From positions 47,072-111,071 of the forward strand of contig LGRX02033499.1 of assembly GCA_001247695.2 (NCBI GenBank): DNA of 64,000 nt. Direction: 5' to 3'. The notes under the pieces were generated by a model. The model made no database searches. It worked only from the letters and a program-made list of their open reading frames with translations, and was not told the DNA's origin. The stretch is from Cymbomonas tetramitiformis. Lineage: Eukaryota; Chlorophyta; Pyramimonadophyceae; Pyramimonadales; Pyramimonadaceae. The position numbers were made by a program, and so were the translations under genes. Within the stretch, counting starts at the first letter, position 1. Each line of letters starts with the position of its first letter. Positions 38,947 to 50,183 of this stretch are shown piece by piece.

Positions 38947-41032
38947 ATGGGGATTCGACCTGGACCGGGCTTCGTTGGCGCAATGTCCTTTTACGGTATA
39001 GTTCTTGCCTTGGCCCAGCATGCTACCGCTTCTTGGGCTGGTGTCTGCAGCACCTTCGACCTCGACGACGTCTTCCAGTGCCCCTCGCTCGCATGGCTCT
39101 ACCGCTCCTTACGTAACTGTGACGTCGCATTTTCCCCACGCCATTACCATTACGCGCCCCAGCGTACCACCTCCCATCAGGCTTTCAGAGATATGGTTGT
39201 TCACACACGTGCGAAGAGGTCCCTCACGAGGGACTCCGACATTGATGCCTCGTTGAGGCTGACGGACGCGGTTCGCAACACGCCGACGGCTAGATCACCG
39301 GCTGTTACGAACCCCGACCCTACTTCCAACACCGACGCCGACGTCGCGACGAGGCAGGAGCAGTCCAAGCTTGTGGACGAGGTCTACAAGGGGCGGCTCC
39401 ATCGGACATGGGCCAAGGGTATCCGCGAGGATATCCTTGGCGACAAGAGGCATTACTTCAGCGGCACGACTGACGCGGGTCTCCTCTCTGATGTGGTGGT
39501 TCAGCTGCGTACGGAGTTTGAGTCCGCTGGACTGGACCTCGTCTCGTTCGACCTTGACGACCCCCAGGCTCTGGTGGTGAGCAAGGTGAACGCCCTGCTG
39601 TACGACGTGCTTGGGCTTATCGTCGAGAAGCACAGCAACGCCCACGTCTGGCTTACGGGTACGGACGCGTCTGCCGACCGAGATGGACGGCGTGCGCTGG
39701 TGGACATCGTGAAGCGCAGCGTACCGGTGGCGTTGCGGGAGTCCTTCCAGCAGGAGCATGCCGCGCTTGGTTATCCCGCGAACGTTGACCCGCAGCCGAT
39801 TTTGGCTCGGGATCGACTTCGAGTACGAGGTATACCATCTGACCCTGAACGAGCTCATTTACGTCGTTCTTCCCACCATTCTTCGCGGGACTGCCCTCTC
39901 CCTGTACGAGGAGTCCTCTCGCGTGCACCCCCCACGATGGGCGCTGCGCTTTACAGCGCCTCCGTTACCACGTGGAGGGCATTGGTGATCCCGACGCTCA
40001 TCGCTTCTGGGTTCGCCTTCGAGCTGTTGTGATCGACGAGACCGTCGACCCCGCCCCGCAGCTGGCTGTTTTCCGCACTCTTGCGGGAAAACACCGCAAG
40101 CTGCGCCCGGGCTACGATGACCCCGACATGGTCTCGGACCTTCACAGCGTCCTTCGCTCTTCCGCGGCCGCCTCCCCGTACATCACGCCGTTGTATCTGG
40201 TGGTGGTCCGTGACCTTAGCGACGGCAAACGTTTTACCTTCGCCTCCCTCGCCCTCCACCTCGGTAAGGTGTTCCGGGATGAGTCCCCCTTGGCACGTCC
40301 CACCACAGACCACACCCGCCCCTAAGGCACCTGGTGGTGCCAGCCGCATGCATTGGTGGCGGGAAGCCGACTGTCGGTACGGCCATGGCCTTCGGCAAGA
40401 AGAAATTCGCCTCACCCGTTGGCGAGTGGAAGCGGCAGGAGACTGGCGGCCGCTACCTCACGTGGGAGGGTACGGGCATGCCCTGCATTACATGCTTCCG
40501 CCTTTGGGTGGTGGCCACCGGCCACATGGAGAGCGACGGTATTTGCATTTATTCTTGCACTGCTGCTTTCGCACTGGGGCGTGCTCCGCCGCAGGCCCCA
40601 CCTCCGCCGGCCGCTCCGCCGCCCCTCACCACATGGCCTCCATCGGCGGCGGCTGCCCCGCAGGCTCACTCTCTTCATCAGGAGCGCGAGCCCCCTCCGC
40701 AGGCAGCTTCTTCGCCGCAGGGTGCGGCAGCCATGACCGTGCGCTTGTCCACGCCCGTTCCCACATTCGCTCATGGACCCATGGGCCCACAGTCTATGGT
40801 AATGGACCCAGGGACCTACAGTACTGACACCTCCCTCCCCGCCGAGGATTGCGTCGGTGGTGGTGGTGTTCCTCCGCCAATTTCATCCCTCCAGATTTGT
40901 GACCTTGACGACGATGACACTGACTGGCCTGCTTTTCGGGAGTCGCCTGTCAAGACCCCGTCCATCGACCGCAACAACTCCGGCTCCACCTTCGCCGGTC
41001 TTCGCGCGCCGCCGCCTGGTGGTGCCGAATGA
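38947..41032 (+). pseudogene. Gag-like protein of G3, three frameshifts
   Basis: The frame from 38947 changes near 39790, 39975 and 40330, giving a product of roughly 690 residues homologous to the G2 gag. Blocks: DVVVQLRTEFESAGLDLVSF, YEVYHLTLNELIYVVLPTIL, VIDETVDPAPQLAVFRTLAG, SPYITPLYLVVVRDLSDGKR. A conserved Cys/His motif (MPCITCF ... GH ... CIYSC) is followed by a Pro-rich stretch and a C-terminal DDDTDWPAFRESPV shared with G2. Likely a particle protein. No CCHC knuckle of the classic type is seen. Non-functional as assembled. Confidence 0.68.
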
Positions 41033-41226
41033 GGAGCCCTGCGCACTGGCTTTCTTCTTAGTAACCACATGCATCTTGCTTCGGGCCAACGCCCCCACAC
41101 GCATGCCGTGCCTAGTTGGGTTGCTATGGCCCCTTGGGTCCGTAACAAGATGGTTTCCCTGAGATTTAGCCTGTTTGTTTTGTGCTGTGGGCACCTGGCA
41201 CCTCACCTCTTCGGGGCGAGGTGGTG

Positions 41227-41428
41227 TCATGGAGACAAAGATCTTGCCCCCCCACACTGGGGGTGCCTTTGTCCTCTCCGTCACCCCTCGATCTGAGGTT
41301 CCAGGTCAGGCTGCTGCCGGCGAGCTCCGATAATAAAACTCTGCCCACTTTTATTATCTCATCTTAGTTTGAGGGTGTGACCTAGCCCGCTGCACCGGAC
41401 AGCTTCTGTCACCTTGTTAGCCGGTTCT

Positions 41429-41461
<33 letters not shown>

Positions 41462-41484
41462 TATATATATCACCGCTTTCATCA
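41227..41484 (+). repeat. G3 3' LTR with microsatellite
   Basis: Starts TCATGGAGAC after the GGTGGTG tract, contains a C-run/G-run hairpin and GATAATAAAACTCTGCCC, and ends ..TTTCATCA. Near its end lie six CATA units followed by a (TA)n run (about 41428-41470). Confidence 0.72.
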
Positions 41485-41620
41485 GTCAAACGTGTCGTAG
41501 ATTTTCGGACATGTTATGAGTTGAATAAAGGCCGAGGAACATGCTATGGATGGTTGCGAGGTGCCACATGCGTGTAACGGGCTCGTGAAACTGGATGGTG
41601 TAGCGGGCTGCAATCATATA

Positions 41621-43887
41621 TGCTTACGGTGGGTTACCACAAAAAAACATCATTGGTAGATATAATTATGGGCTTCCTCGAAGGCCCTTTAAATTTTGCA
41701 GACTCGTGTTGTCAAGTTCTCGAGCTACTCTTTTGCTAATGTCTTGTCAGAATTTTGATATGAGGTCATCTTGACCCTCAAAATGCCAACCAAAGTCGTG
41801 ATGCGGGGGGTACGGCTATACTATCCAAATTAACAGTCCTTTCACAAGGACTAAGAGTCAACAATCAATATTGGGCATCGTTTGTGGCCAATGAGTCCCA
41901 AAGTGTGTTTCCACATCATATTTATGGGTCAAAGCAATATTAAAATATATTGGTACACGCCTCAAGTGAGTATATAGTGTTACTTTTTAATGCGACGCTT
42001 TTGGGGTGTATTTCTGCGGTTTTCGATGAAAAAATCCCAGTCCTTTCACACCTACCGTGTCTACTTTATTGATTTTAAAATTAAATAATTATTTCGCCCC
42101 AAAACGACCTTTGTAAAAAAATAACAAACAATTAATTGATTTGCTCGATTCCCGGTGGTGAAAAAAAAAACAAAGTCGATTAATTAATTAATTAATCGAC
42201 AGTCCCGCCGCTAAAAGAACAAACAACAAGGCCGTAATTAATTCGAATGTCGCCGAATGCTGCCAACAACAAACAACAATGACAAACTGGCAAAATAATT
42301 CCCGACCCGTCAAAATCGCTCTCACTGCACACCACCACACGCCGGCGGACTCGGGACTGTATCAATATCATAATTTAATGGGGGACTCGGCGGTGTGTAT
42401 CTTGTGTAAATGCAGCCCTGTCACTTGTAAATGTGGGAAGACGACCCTGGGTGACATGGCCAAGATGCGCCGTTCGTTAGACAAGCGTCAACAGGCGTCA
42501 CTCATGAGCTTCGGTGTGAAGCGCGGTGTCCCTCCCACTGCAGTGAACAACGACCCTGTTGTAACTCGTCCCGATCCCAAGGTCTCCGTTGAGGACAGAC
42601 TTCTACTTTTCTTGGAGAAAGTTTTGCGCCACCTCAACAAGAAGCGCGCTGGCCGCCCTAGAAAGTTGGCATTCGTTGATAGCCGCAATCTCCTTTTGGT
42701 CGAATGCAATGTGGAGTTGGGCGAGCGTCTCGCACGACGCAGCTTCACGTGACTATGACAAAGATCCCCGAAGGTGGGTCAATGACTTTGAAAGTGGTGG
42801 CAAAATCATTTCATGTGTGTCCTCTGCGAATGAATAGCCCATCGGCCTTAAAAGTGTAAATAATTAAATATTTCAACAAATGGCCAGTATTAAAAAAAAA
42901 AGTCCATTAATTAAATAATTGGTAGGCAGGCTCCGCACTAAAAGAACAAAGAAAAAACTTTGAATATTTAATTGTTTTCAGCCAATCAACAAACTTTTGT
43001 CCCAAGTTTATTGCACCCGGATTCAGGAATAAAAATCAATAAAGTAGACACGGTAAGCTATTTGTTGTGCTACCTAATTCCCCATGAAAATTCGGAGACC
43101 CATGTTGTCAAGTTCTCGAGCGGCTCTTTCTGCAGTGTCTTGTCAAAATTCTGATCCGAGGTCATCTCGGCCTTCAAAATATCGGTTGAAGTAGCATGAA
43201 TGTCGAATAAATTATATTCCGGCGAATGACAAGAAAACATGGAGAAAAAAACGCGTACCCCCATGGGAAACCTCAACATGCATGCCACTTGACATCGTAG
43301 GACGGAGCCTACCAAACTTCAAGTCCTGACGGAATTTCCGCCCGGGGGGCAAGCATACAGTAATCACTCACCTTTAAGAAAACAGGAAATTCACGCCAGC
43401 GTATTTTTACATAGAGTTATTAAATATGGGGGCGATGTATTAAATATGACGGAGTTTGGGAAAACGTTGGCTGGTTCCTTAGCATAGGAGTTCCTTATCA
43501 CTGAGTGATTACTGTATCGGAGCTCGTTAAGGCATCGGGGAAAAAATTGGAAAGTCGGTCCTTGTGAAAGGACTGTCGGCAATTACAGTCCTGTCACAAG
43601 GACTGTCGGATAGTAGCCATATATTCTACTATATGACGCGATTAATATGTGATATCTGGTTTGCCTGTTTGGGAATGTGTTTTCAGATTACTAAACCCAA
43701 ATATAGCCGGTAGTATCCTTCGCGGCTGGCCGTCTTGGGAGTGTCTAAAATCATCCTACTACCATGAACATAACAAGGGGGGCAGTTCAGGGGCTGAAAT
43801 AATGGAATTACTTAGTCAGGGTTGGGTAACCCACCGTAAGAGCTGCTCCTTACGGTGCGTGTAAACCCACCTTTCGTAGAATAGGCA
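41621..43887. mobile_element. Degenerate remnant of the piggyBac-like family or a related DNA element
   Basis: Left side TGCTTACGGTGGGTTACC (41621) and right side GGGTAACCCACCGTAAGAGC (about 43825) ... AGAATAGGCA (ends 43887) resemble the ends of 20631-23973 in inverted orientation, but the left terminus is incomplete. The interior is AT-rich, with TTAATTAATTAAT runs near 42180 and a repeated block (CATGTTGTCAAGTTCTCGAG / TCGTGTTGTCAAGTTCTCGA near 43101 and 41704). No transposase. Confidence 0.45.
42279..42752 (+). CDS. Small Cys-rich protein with an AT-hook-like motif, 157 aa
   Basis: Open frame within the AT-rich element remnant. It has a compact cysteine cluster CILCKCSPVTCKCGK (possible metal binding) at residues about 40-54 and KKRAGRPRKLAF near residue 125, where GRPRK is an AT-hook core (minor-groove binding). 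The remaining sequence is basic. No homologue recognised. GC content is clearly higher than the AT-rich flanks, which favours a real or recently real gene. It may be a captured or accessory DNA-binding protein. Confidence 0.45.
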   Translation: MTNWQNNSRPVKIALTAHHHTPADSGLYQYHNLMGDSAVCILCKCSPVTCKCGKTTLGDMAKMRRSLDKRQQASLMSFGVKRGVPPTAVNNDPVVTRPDPKVSVEDRLLLFLEKVLRHLNKKRAGRPRKLAFVDSRNLLLVECNVELGERLARRSFT

Positions 43888-45034
43888 TCAACGTATAAAT
43901 CGACAAACAAGGCTTGTTGTAGACTAGGCTAGCTGCAAATCACACCAGGACATCCGCTATTATCCCCACGGATGAGAAATAACTATAACTAGCAACGAGT
44001 GATTTCCGCACACTATACATGTGGGATTGTGGGTACTGTGACGGTGGCTGTATGACGGCAGTGGTACGCATGACATCGACCTTCCAGTGGCGCACAACCC
44101 GTTTCTGTGAGTTCTAGTGGGAGAGGTTCTTGCAGTTTTTTTGCGGCCGTTTGCAGCAATTCCACGACATTCCACAATTCAAAATTCTACGACAACCATC
44201 GTCCCCCTAGACAAGGACATAGAAACACGTCAACGGTCGAATCACGCGTCGAGACGCAGTACGAACTACAGAAAAACCTCCCCCAGTGTCAAGGGGGGAA
44301 CCATTCGATGAATACCGAGTTAGTTCGGCTTAATCATTGAACATCCTGAACATCCGCGGGTCTCGGGTACCTCGGGTGGCGATACCTAGGATGGCATTTT
44401 CTTCCCGCGCGCTCACACACGGTTTATGCCGCATTCGAACATCCGCACGCCCTCATTTCGTACCCCGCGAAATCGAGGATTCGCTTTGCATCGGAAAACC
44501 CCCGACCGCGCAAGTGAATGCTCGACTTTACCCATATGATTCATAGGAAACATATGAGCACATATGCGCTTCCGAATTTAACGGGCGTCAACATCGGAAG
44601 CGTCGCTCCATCGCGACCACGGGCTTCGGGGTTTTGCGATAATCCCAACAAGCCATCATCCGGTTTTATTCTTCCGGGATGGGTGATATTCGTCGCATAC
44701 ACACGTGTTCTGAGTATATTTGCATTGATTTCGCTTGTAATCGCGAAACATAGCACACGCCCGGGTCCGCGTAAACGCGAAAGTCATGCCGTTTAAACGT
44801 GCGTTTAAACGTATTTTGGACTTCGCCGTTTAAACGTCAAATAAACGTTCGCCGTTAACACCTAAAGGGCGATATTTCATACGGTATAGCTGGTATTCAC
44901 ACCCTTGTGGTTTGAGCTCACTAAAAAGGGGCATAACTTTCGCGTAACTCTTCCATCTAAGCCCATCTTGAAGTATGTTTGAGATGGGCGTTATGCCTAC
45001 TTGTGCATGGCTTGGACGTTTGTCGCTCAATCGA
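43888..45034. other. Intergenic, no recognisable gene
   Basis: Scattered short frames without family motifs. GTTTAAACG repeats near 44795-44850. I see no promoter or RNA gene. Confidence 0.5.
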
Positions 45035-45098
45035 TCGCTCAGGACCTGTGAACCACTTTGGTGAGGCCACCTCTCGAAAGTGGTGCACGAAAGTGGTT
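45035..45098 (+). repeat. 64-bp inverted repeat, left copy
   Basis: Perfect reverse complement of 47351-47414 (contains AACCACTTTGGTGAGGCCAC), bracketing a 2.3-kb segment that includes the 45321-46661 element. Confidence 0.88.
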
Positions 45099-45320
45099 CA
45101 TACAATTCACACTGCTGTAACCCGTAACGCGCCGGGTATTCTGAATTATTTATGACATAATTGCATATAATTTAGATTTGGGATCTGCCGTTTCCCGATA
45201 TTCAACGCGGATGAATACGTGGCACATTGTGGCAGTCCGATCAAAACATTTGCTACGGCCAAAATCGCTCCTCACCCCATAATCTATGACGATGACGATG
45301 ACACCCGAATGGTGTCATGG

Positions 45321-46661
45321 CATAATGATTAGGTTAAACACGGCCAGTGTCGGCTTTTACAGAATCGTGTCCGTTTTTGCAATTCCTGTCCGTTTTTGCA
45401 GTTCTTAACAGTGGTGTGTGTTTTTTTCAACTTGCAACTTTCCAACCGCGATACGCACGATATGCCTAAGCGCAAGTTTAAGCACGAAAACTTGAATGAC
45501 GCTGAGATGATGGCTTTGCAAACGTCACAGCGATCCCAACGACGGACTCGTGATTCTCATGAAGCGAGTTTCATGAATAGCCCATCCGCCTTTCATGAGT
45601 GCGTGGAAGTTGAATACCTCCCCGCCATCAAGCCAATAAACAAAGAATGGACACGGAAAATATTTGATGATGTTCACGCGGATAAAGAGGTACGAGTAAA
45701 GCGCACTGTTGTTCCAAAAGAACAAGTGGCTTTACTCGTAGACAGCTTTAATCCGACGAACTTTATGCACGAAAAGAAGATCAAAAGCCGAACATTTGTC
45801 GACTTGTTTGCCGCGGGTTCCGAGATAAATCTAAACTTGAAATCAGTTTTAGAAAGTCGTTTCGGAAAGGCCGAATTCAAGTTTATTTCAGTGGATAGTG
45901 ACACTCAAGCAAAAAATGTGAAGGGCTGGGTCCCTATGAACATCTTTCGTGTGCACGACAACTGGAAAGTGTTGGGTCAAAACGTCATTTGTGCACCGCC
46001 TACAAGTGGAATGAGTGACGCGGCTATCATGTACTTCGCAGAACACTGCAAGGATTTCTGCGCGTTTTTGGTGCCAGACATGTGGCTTGCTGACCGTGCC
46101 TATCCACTTCGACGAATGTGGTGGGCGAAAAAGCAAGAAGACAAGCTCATTTACGAGCTCGAGGGTGTTCAAGGCATGCGCTGGATTGTGTGTGTGAAAG
46201 AGAAGCGCAAAGGCCAAGATCTCTTCGCAAAGACTGGTGTGCAACTAAGTGCTAAGCCAGCAATGAAAAAAGCTTACGCCGAACGCAAGCAGGAAGCACT
46301 AGAAAGCGCTCCTAGTGATGGTGGAGATGCTCTTGAGGTTGCTTTGAGGAATGATGCTTCATAGATGCTAGCGATACAAGGTCTCTCGGTAGGAACGCAT
46401 GTAACATGGAACATACAAAGACACGTATCTCATATCATAGAAGTACATAATTTGAATTATGCACATATCGATGATATTATTGTACCGTGTATGCGTGAAT
46501 GCGTGTGCGTGTGAAATGCTTTGTGTTATGCTCGAATTTGTCTTTGGACGGAGTGTATATTTGTTGTTGACACTGTTAAGAACTGCAAAAACGGACAGAT
46601 TTTGCAAAAACGGACACGATTCTGTAAAAGCCGACACTGGCCGTGTTTAACCTAATCATTA
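45321..46661 (+). mobile_element. 1.34-kb TIR element carrying only a methyltransferase-like gene
   Basis: 92-bp terminal inverted repeats (45322-45413 and 46571-46662) differ at about three bases. Outer ends read ATAATGATTAGGTTAAACAC. TCATGG occurs on both flanks (45315-45320 and 46662-46667, overlapping the repeat edge by a base), a possible 6-bp target duplication. Near-identical repeats imply recent origin. No transposase domain is recognised in the single ORF, so mobility in trans or an unknown mechanism is inferred. Confidence 0.75.
45462..46364 (+). CDS. Methyltransferase-fold-like protein, 300 aa, function unknown
   Basis: ATG 45462 is the first Met giving a basic N-terminus (MPKRKFKHEN, nuclear-signal-like); an upstream in-frame extension reaches 45396. 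The central region looks like a Rossmann methylase: FVDLFAAGSEI (SAM-motif-I-like), ISVDSD, then VICAPPTSGMSDAAIMYFAE at the motif IV position where N6-methylases have NPPY or DPPW, and CAFLVPDMW. The order resembles the Dam-like domain at 30350-31258 (VWCNPPYNS ... VFVLPDH). NPPY is replaced by APPT, so catalysis is doubtful. The gene is intact and nearly fills the TIR element. Alternatives: a degenerate domesticated methylase or an unrelated fold. Confidence 0.6.
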   Translation: MPKRKFKHENLNDAEMMALQTSQRSQRRTRDSHEASFMNSPSAFHECVEVEYLPAIKPINKEWTRKIFDDVHADKEVRVKRTVVPKEQVALLVDSFNPTNFMHEKKIKSRTFVDLFAAGSEINLNLKSVLESRFGKAEFKFISVDSDTQAKNVKGWVPMNIFRVHDNWKVLGQNVICAPPTSGMSDAAIMYFAEHCKDFCAFLVPDMWLADRAYPLRRMWWAKKQEDKLIYELEGVQGMRWIVCVKEKRKGQDLFAKTGVQLSAKPAMKKAYAERKQEALESAPSDGGDALEVALRNDAS

Positions 46662-46662
46662 T

Positions 46663-47171
46663 CATGGTCAACCGACGCAGTCATGCGATGCTCGTTGTCA
46701 TCGCGACACCCCCCCCCCCCACTTCGTATGTTTTAAAGTTATAATCACGATCTCCGAATTCGCCTGCCAGGTCAAAGCCATCGCAGCACGAACATTGGTG
46801 CACATTTTCGCATTTTCGCATTTTAGTGAATGTAACCCTTTTGGATATTCGCTACATCGCGGCCAGATCATTGGCTGAAAAAAAAGGATTCCCACAAGGC
46901 ATTTGGTTATTGGTCATAATGTCCAGGTGCTATAATGACCTGGAAGCTATCTTCCCAGAGATCTTCAGAATCGTAACGTTGAATTATAAGATTTATACCC
47001 CAGGCAAAATTCTGCTTTCACCGCCAGATTGAAAACTCTAAACTGTGAATCTTGCGGTTCGAAGCACTCTTGAGAGTGAAAATCGGTTTTCTACCCCCTT
47101 CGACCCTAGAAGCCCTAAGGGATGCCCCCCCTACGAAAGGTACTCACGAAAGTGGAATTAAGGGTTTTTGG
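46663..47171. other. Spacer, no gene
   Basis: Contains a C13 run near 46709 and no convincing frame. Confidence 0.4.
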
Positions 47172-47295
47172 CTCACCAAAGTGTACTCGGTCGATGCGAA
47201 TACTCGATTTCTGGACAAAAAGATGCGCCTCGTCGAGATCTTTCCATCGATCCGCGACTTTAGTATTCGCATCGACCGAGATCACTTTGGTGAAG
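47172..47295. repeat. Imperfect hairpin
   Basis: ACTCGGTCGATGCGAATACT (47186) pairs with AGTATTCGCATCGACCGAGA (47262). Pairing extends outward through CTCACCAAAGTG / CACTTTGGTGAA. Frames on both strands here are mirror images of the palindrome. Confidence 0.75.
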
Positions 47296-47350
47296 ATCCG
47301 CACCCTTTGGTGAATCACGAAACCTGGTTTGGTGATTCACAAAAGTGGAA

Positions 47351-47414
47351 AACCACTTTCGTGCACCACTTTCGAGAGGTGGCCTCACCAAAGTGGTTCA
47401 CAGGTCCTGAGCGA
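47351..47414 (-). repeat. 64-bp inverted repeat, right copy
   Basis: Reverse complement of 45035-45098, perfect over 64 bp. Confidence 0.88.
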
Positions 47415-47689
47415 GGAAGGATGTGCGGCATGAACGCATGCGATGGTTGGGAAGCCATGCCCAAGTTGACAAATTACCTGCTTATTTTGCGTTTGCGTGT
47501 CGTGGGTCACAAGCCGATATTCGGGAAGAGGGCGGCATGCATGGTGTCGAAATGCATTTGTGGTGTGACCACGAGTAAAACGAACCGTGATTCGCATGGT
47601 TTGGATGTGTGCAACGCAGTCAACCGGGGACCGCCGTCATTACCATGGACCAGAGAAAATACCTGCTGGATGTGACACACCGACAGTTT

Positions 47690-48164
47690 AATCTGTCACT
47701 TGTCACTTCCGAAACCCCTTAACTCAGGGTTTATTTCCAGTTATCCGATATATTCACTCCGAACTATATATCCGACAGGTTTGGCCCCACTTACGCTTTA
47801 TTTAGCCACTGCGACACCGCCGGGATGATTGGCTAAAGCCAGACGCTTGGGATGGAGTGAGGCGCTCCGCGCGTGAGAAGTGCCGGCAGTCGCGGGTATG
47901 GCCTAAGTTTTGTGGGTTGATTTACGGCGAGCTGTAGGCCTTTGAGGACGTTTTTTCTGCGGGATTTAACGTTGGATTGGTTTACGTATTCTGGTTGGTC
48001 ACCACACCGTTTCATATCGGCCGCCATCTACCACACGACTTCTCGGAATTCCTGCTCTCTCACGGCAGCCGTATCGACGACCCACCACATTTCTTGGCCG
48101 CCCGAGACTTCCGCAATTTTTTCACGTCTTCTTGCCTCACTCCACCCCTGTAGTCTTCTTCATC
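47690..48164 (+). repeat. 5' LTR remnant and leader of gag-only element G4
   Basis: Blocks TGTGACACACCGA, GGGTTTATTT and GATTGGCTAAA are shared with 38640-38860. The LTR-like part ends ..ATATCCGACA at 47777 and is followed by GGTTTGGCCCCACTTACGC, the family's post-LTR motif. The leader runs to the gag start. Confidence 0.55.
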
Positions 48165-49298
48165 ATGGTCGCTTCTACTAGATCCACAGCTAGCATGGCG
48201 AATCGCCGCCGCACATTAAACACGATTTTTGACTCCGTTGCTGCCAGGCATGCCAACACACCCGCGACTCCGCCAGCAGCACAGCTGCCCGCTAATTCGG
48301 CGGGGGCTACATTTTTGGCGTCCGTACGAACTTTACAGCGGGAGCATTTCGACATGAAGATCTCCAAGCACGTTCAACGCAAGTTGTTCGAGGGCAAGGT
48401 TGGGAGATTTTCCGGTGCGGAGTCCCACGCGGCGGCCCTCTTCACGAGGATGGTCTCTGCGCTGCACACGGCATTCGTCACTGAGGACATCGGTTTCGCT
48501 CCGCTCTTCACGCTGGACGACGCTACTTTGGCCGTCCGCGTGGAGGCCAACAATTTATTGTTCTCCACACTCGAGCTGCTGGTGGACCCCTCCTCGCCGG
48601 CAGCGGACTGGATGGACTCCTCCCGCGCCAGCTTTCCAGGGGACGGTAAGCGTGTTCTACTCGAGTTCGCTCGTCGCATGATCCCTGTTGGTGACCCCTT
48701 CCAGGGGCAAGCGGACATGTTGGGCGTCCGCATCTCTGCGGGCGTGGACCCGCATGGCCCGATCGAGGACTTCAACGCCGCGCTCAAGGCAGCGAGGGCA
48801 AGGGCAACCCTCATGGACGAGGACGTGAAGTCATTTTTCATCAAAGCCCTCGACGCCACCTTCTACCAGCCGGTGGTGTCCCGCTTGCTCCTTCACGACC
48901 AACGGGCCGCCCACGACCTCCTCACTATCCAGCAATGGGTGCGTGAGTGCTACGGCGAGCACGTGCGGGCGGGCACCGCCACCGCATCCGCGCACCGGTA
49001 CTCCCACGGCACGCATTTCATGGAGAGGGACATCGGTGATTCGGGCACGACGGGTGAGATCGCGGACTTGCGAACGATGGTCCTCGACTTAAAGCGACAA
49101 TTGGCCGCCTTCCTCGTCACCGCCGGGTCCGAACCGTCTCCGCGGGGATTTACTCCTCGCGCGGACAAGCCGGACCGCCGCATCAAGACCCGCTTCGCGG
49201 CCTCGCCCCTCCCCAAGGAGGAAAATTGGTCTCAATCCGTCTCCACTCTCCAGGAAGGTGGCCTTCCATCGCGACACCGGTGCGACCGTCCCGTACTG
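48165..49298 (+). pseudogene. Gag-like protein of G4, truncated at its C-terminus
   Basis: Open frame MVASTRSTASMANRRRTLNT... homologous to the G1 gag: LFEGKVGRFSGAESHAAALF, IGFAPLFTLDD, DGKRVLLEFARRMIPVGDPF, HDQRAAHDLLTIQQWVRECY. Its start fits the G1 start (RTLNTIFDSVAARHA / RKLATIFDDVGALHA). It is followed by a short coiled-coil-like stretch (IADLRTMVLDLKRQLAAFL). The frame runs into an LTR at 49299, so the acidic and hydrophobic C-terminal half seen in G1 is missing. Best-preserved N-terminal half of this Gag type in the window. Confidence 0.7.
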
Positions 49299-49568
49299 TC
49301 ACGGGAAAGCCGATTTCCCCCCCACTGTATGGGGGCCTGCTTCTCCTTGCGTCACCCCTCACTGTGTGTGGCATGTGTCACCCGTGACCGTGTCTCCGTC
49401 ACGTTAGCCTTCTCTAGTTAGTCAGTCCGGATGTCTGCCTTCTTAGTTTATGCTATCACATTCCGAGCACCCGTCACTGTGTGTTTTCTGACTGCTTCGT
49501 ATATATATATACACCTTATATATATATACACCTTATATATATATACACCGATATCATCGTTTCTATCA
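49299..49568 (+). repeat. 5' LTR of a further gag-only element (G7)
   Basis: Starts TCACGGGAAAG, contains a C-run/G-run hairpin and three tandem TATATATATACACC(T/G) units (about 49501-49550), ends ..TTTCTATCA and is followed by GGTTATCGACCCACTTCACG. Confidence 0.65.
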
Positions 49569-50183
49569 GGTTATCGACCCACTTCACGCTAAGTGGTGTT
49601 TCGGTAGGCATCAACTCGCTTTGGCTTCACGTCAATTCTACAAAATTCCCTCTTTCCCTCTTACTTCCTTCGGACTTACATCGGTTTGAGTGCAACTGCC
49701 TCATCCCAACTTCCCTGTCCAACTTCGTGTGTTGCCTATCTACCGTCTGTGATTGGTTTTCCACGATTTCCTTCGGCCAAACTTCCTTCTTTCCCTCTTG
49801 TTCCTTCACCATGGCCGGCTACTTGCCTTCCGGTTTGAGCGCATTAACCTCAACCCGATTTCCTTATTTCACATCGTGGGCTGCCTACCGTCAACGAGAT
49901 TGGTTCTCCGCGATTTCCTTCGGCCAAACGTCCTTCTAATTTTACATGAAGTTACGTTATGACCATCAACCCGAACGTCCACTCGACTTTCTGACCAGCA
50001 GCACCCCTTCTGGCGGGAATACGGGTTACCGTACGACGTTTTTGACATTACCCCCGTTTTCCTCGTCAAATTTCACCCCAATTTGACTTCTCCATCACTT
50101 GATTTGGTATATTTTTCGAGGAGTTACCTTTCACCCACGAAACCCTATCGACGCGCCTTCCAGATTTTGCAGCCGCAGAGATC
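49569..50183 (+). other. Leader of G7
   Basis: Untranslated leader sharing blocks with 36316-36935. Two tandem imperfect copies of CGATTTCCTTCGGCCAAAC-type sequence near 49763 and 49910. No gene. Confidence 0.45.

Larger units (their letters stand above)
38640..41484 (+). mobile_element. G3: gag-only LTR element, 5' end ill-defined
   Basis: A 5' LTR/leader-like region (38640-38946) shares TGTGACACACCGA, GGGTTTATTT and GATTGGCTAAA blocks with 47690-47830 and has GGTCGTGGACCCATTCCACG near 38794 at the post-LTR position. Gag follows, then CTTCGGGGCGAGGTGGTG and a 3' LTR 41227-41484. The two LTR regions are not alike, so the 5' end is probably recombined or from another subfamily. Confidence 0.55.

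Noticed and set aside
41428..41470. Telomere-like or regulatory TA/CATA repeat
   Set aside because: Simple microsatellite inside an LTR; similar TA runs occur in the related LTRs at 36280 and 49500.
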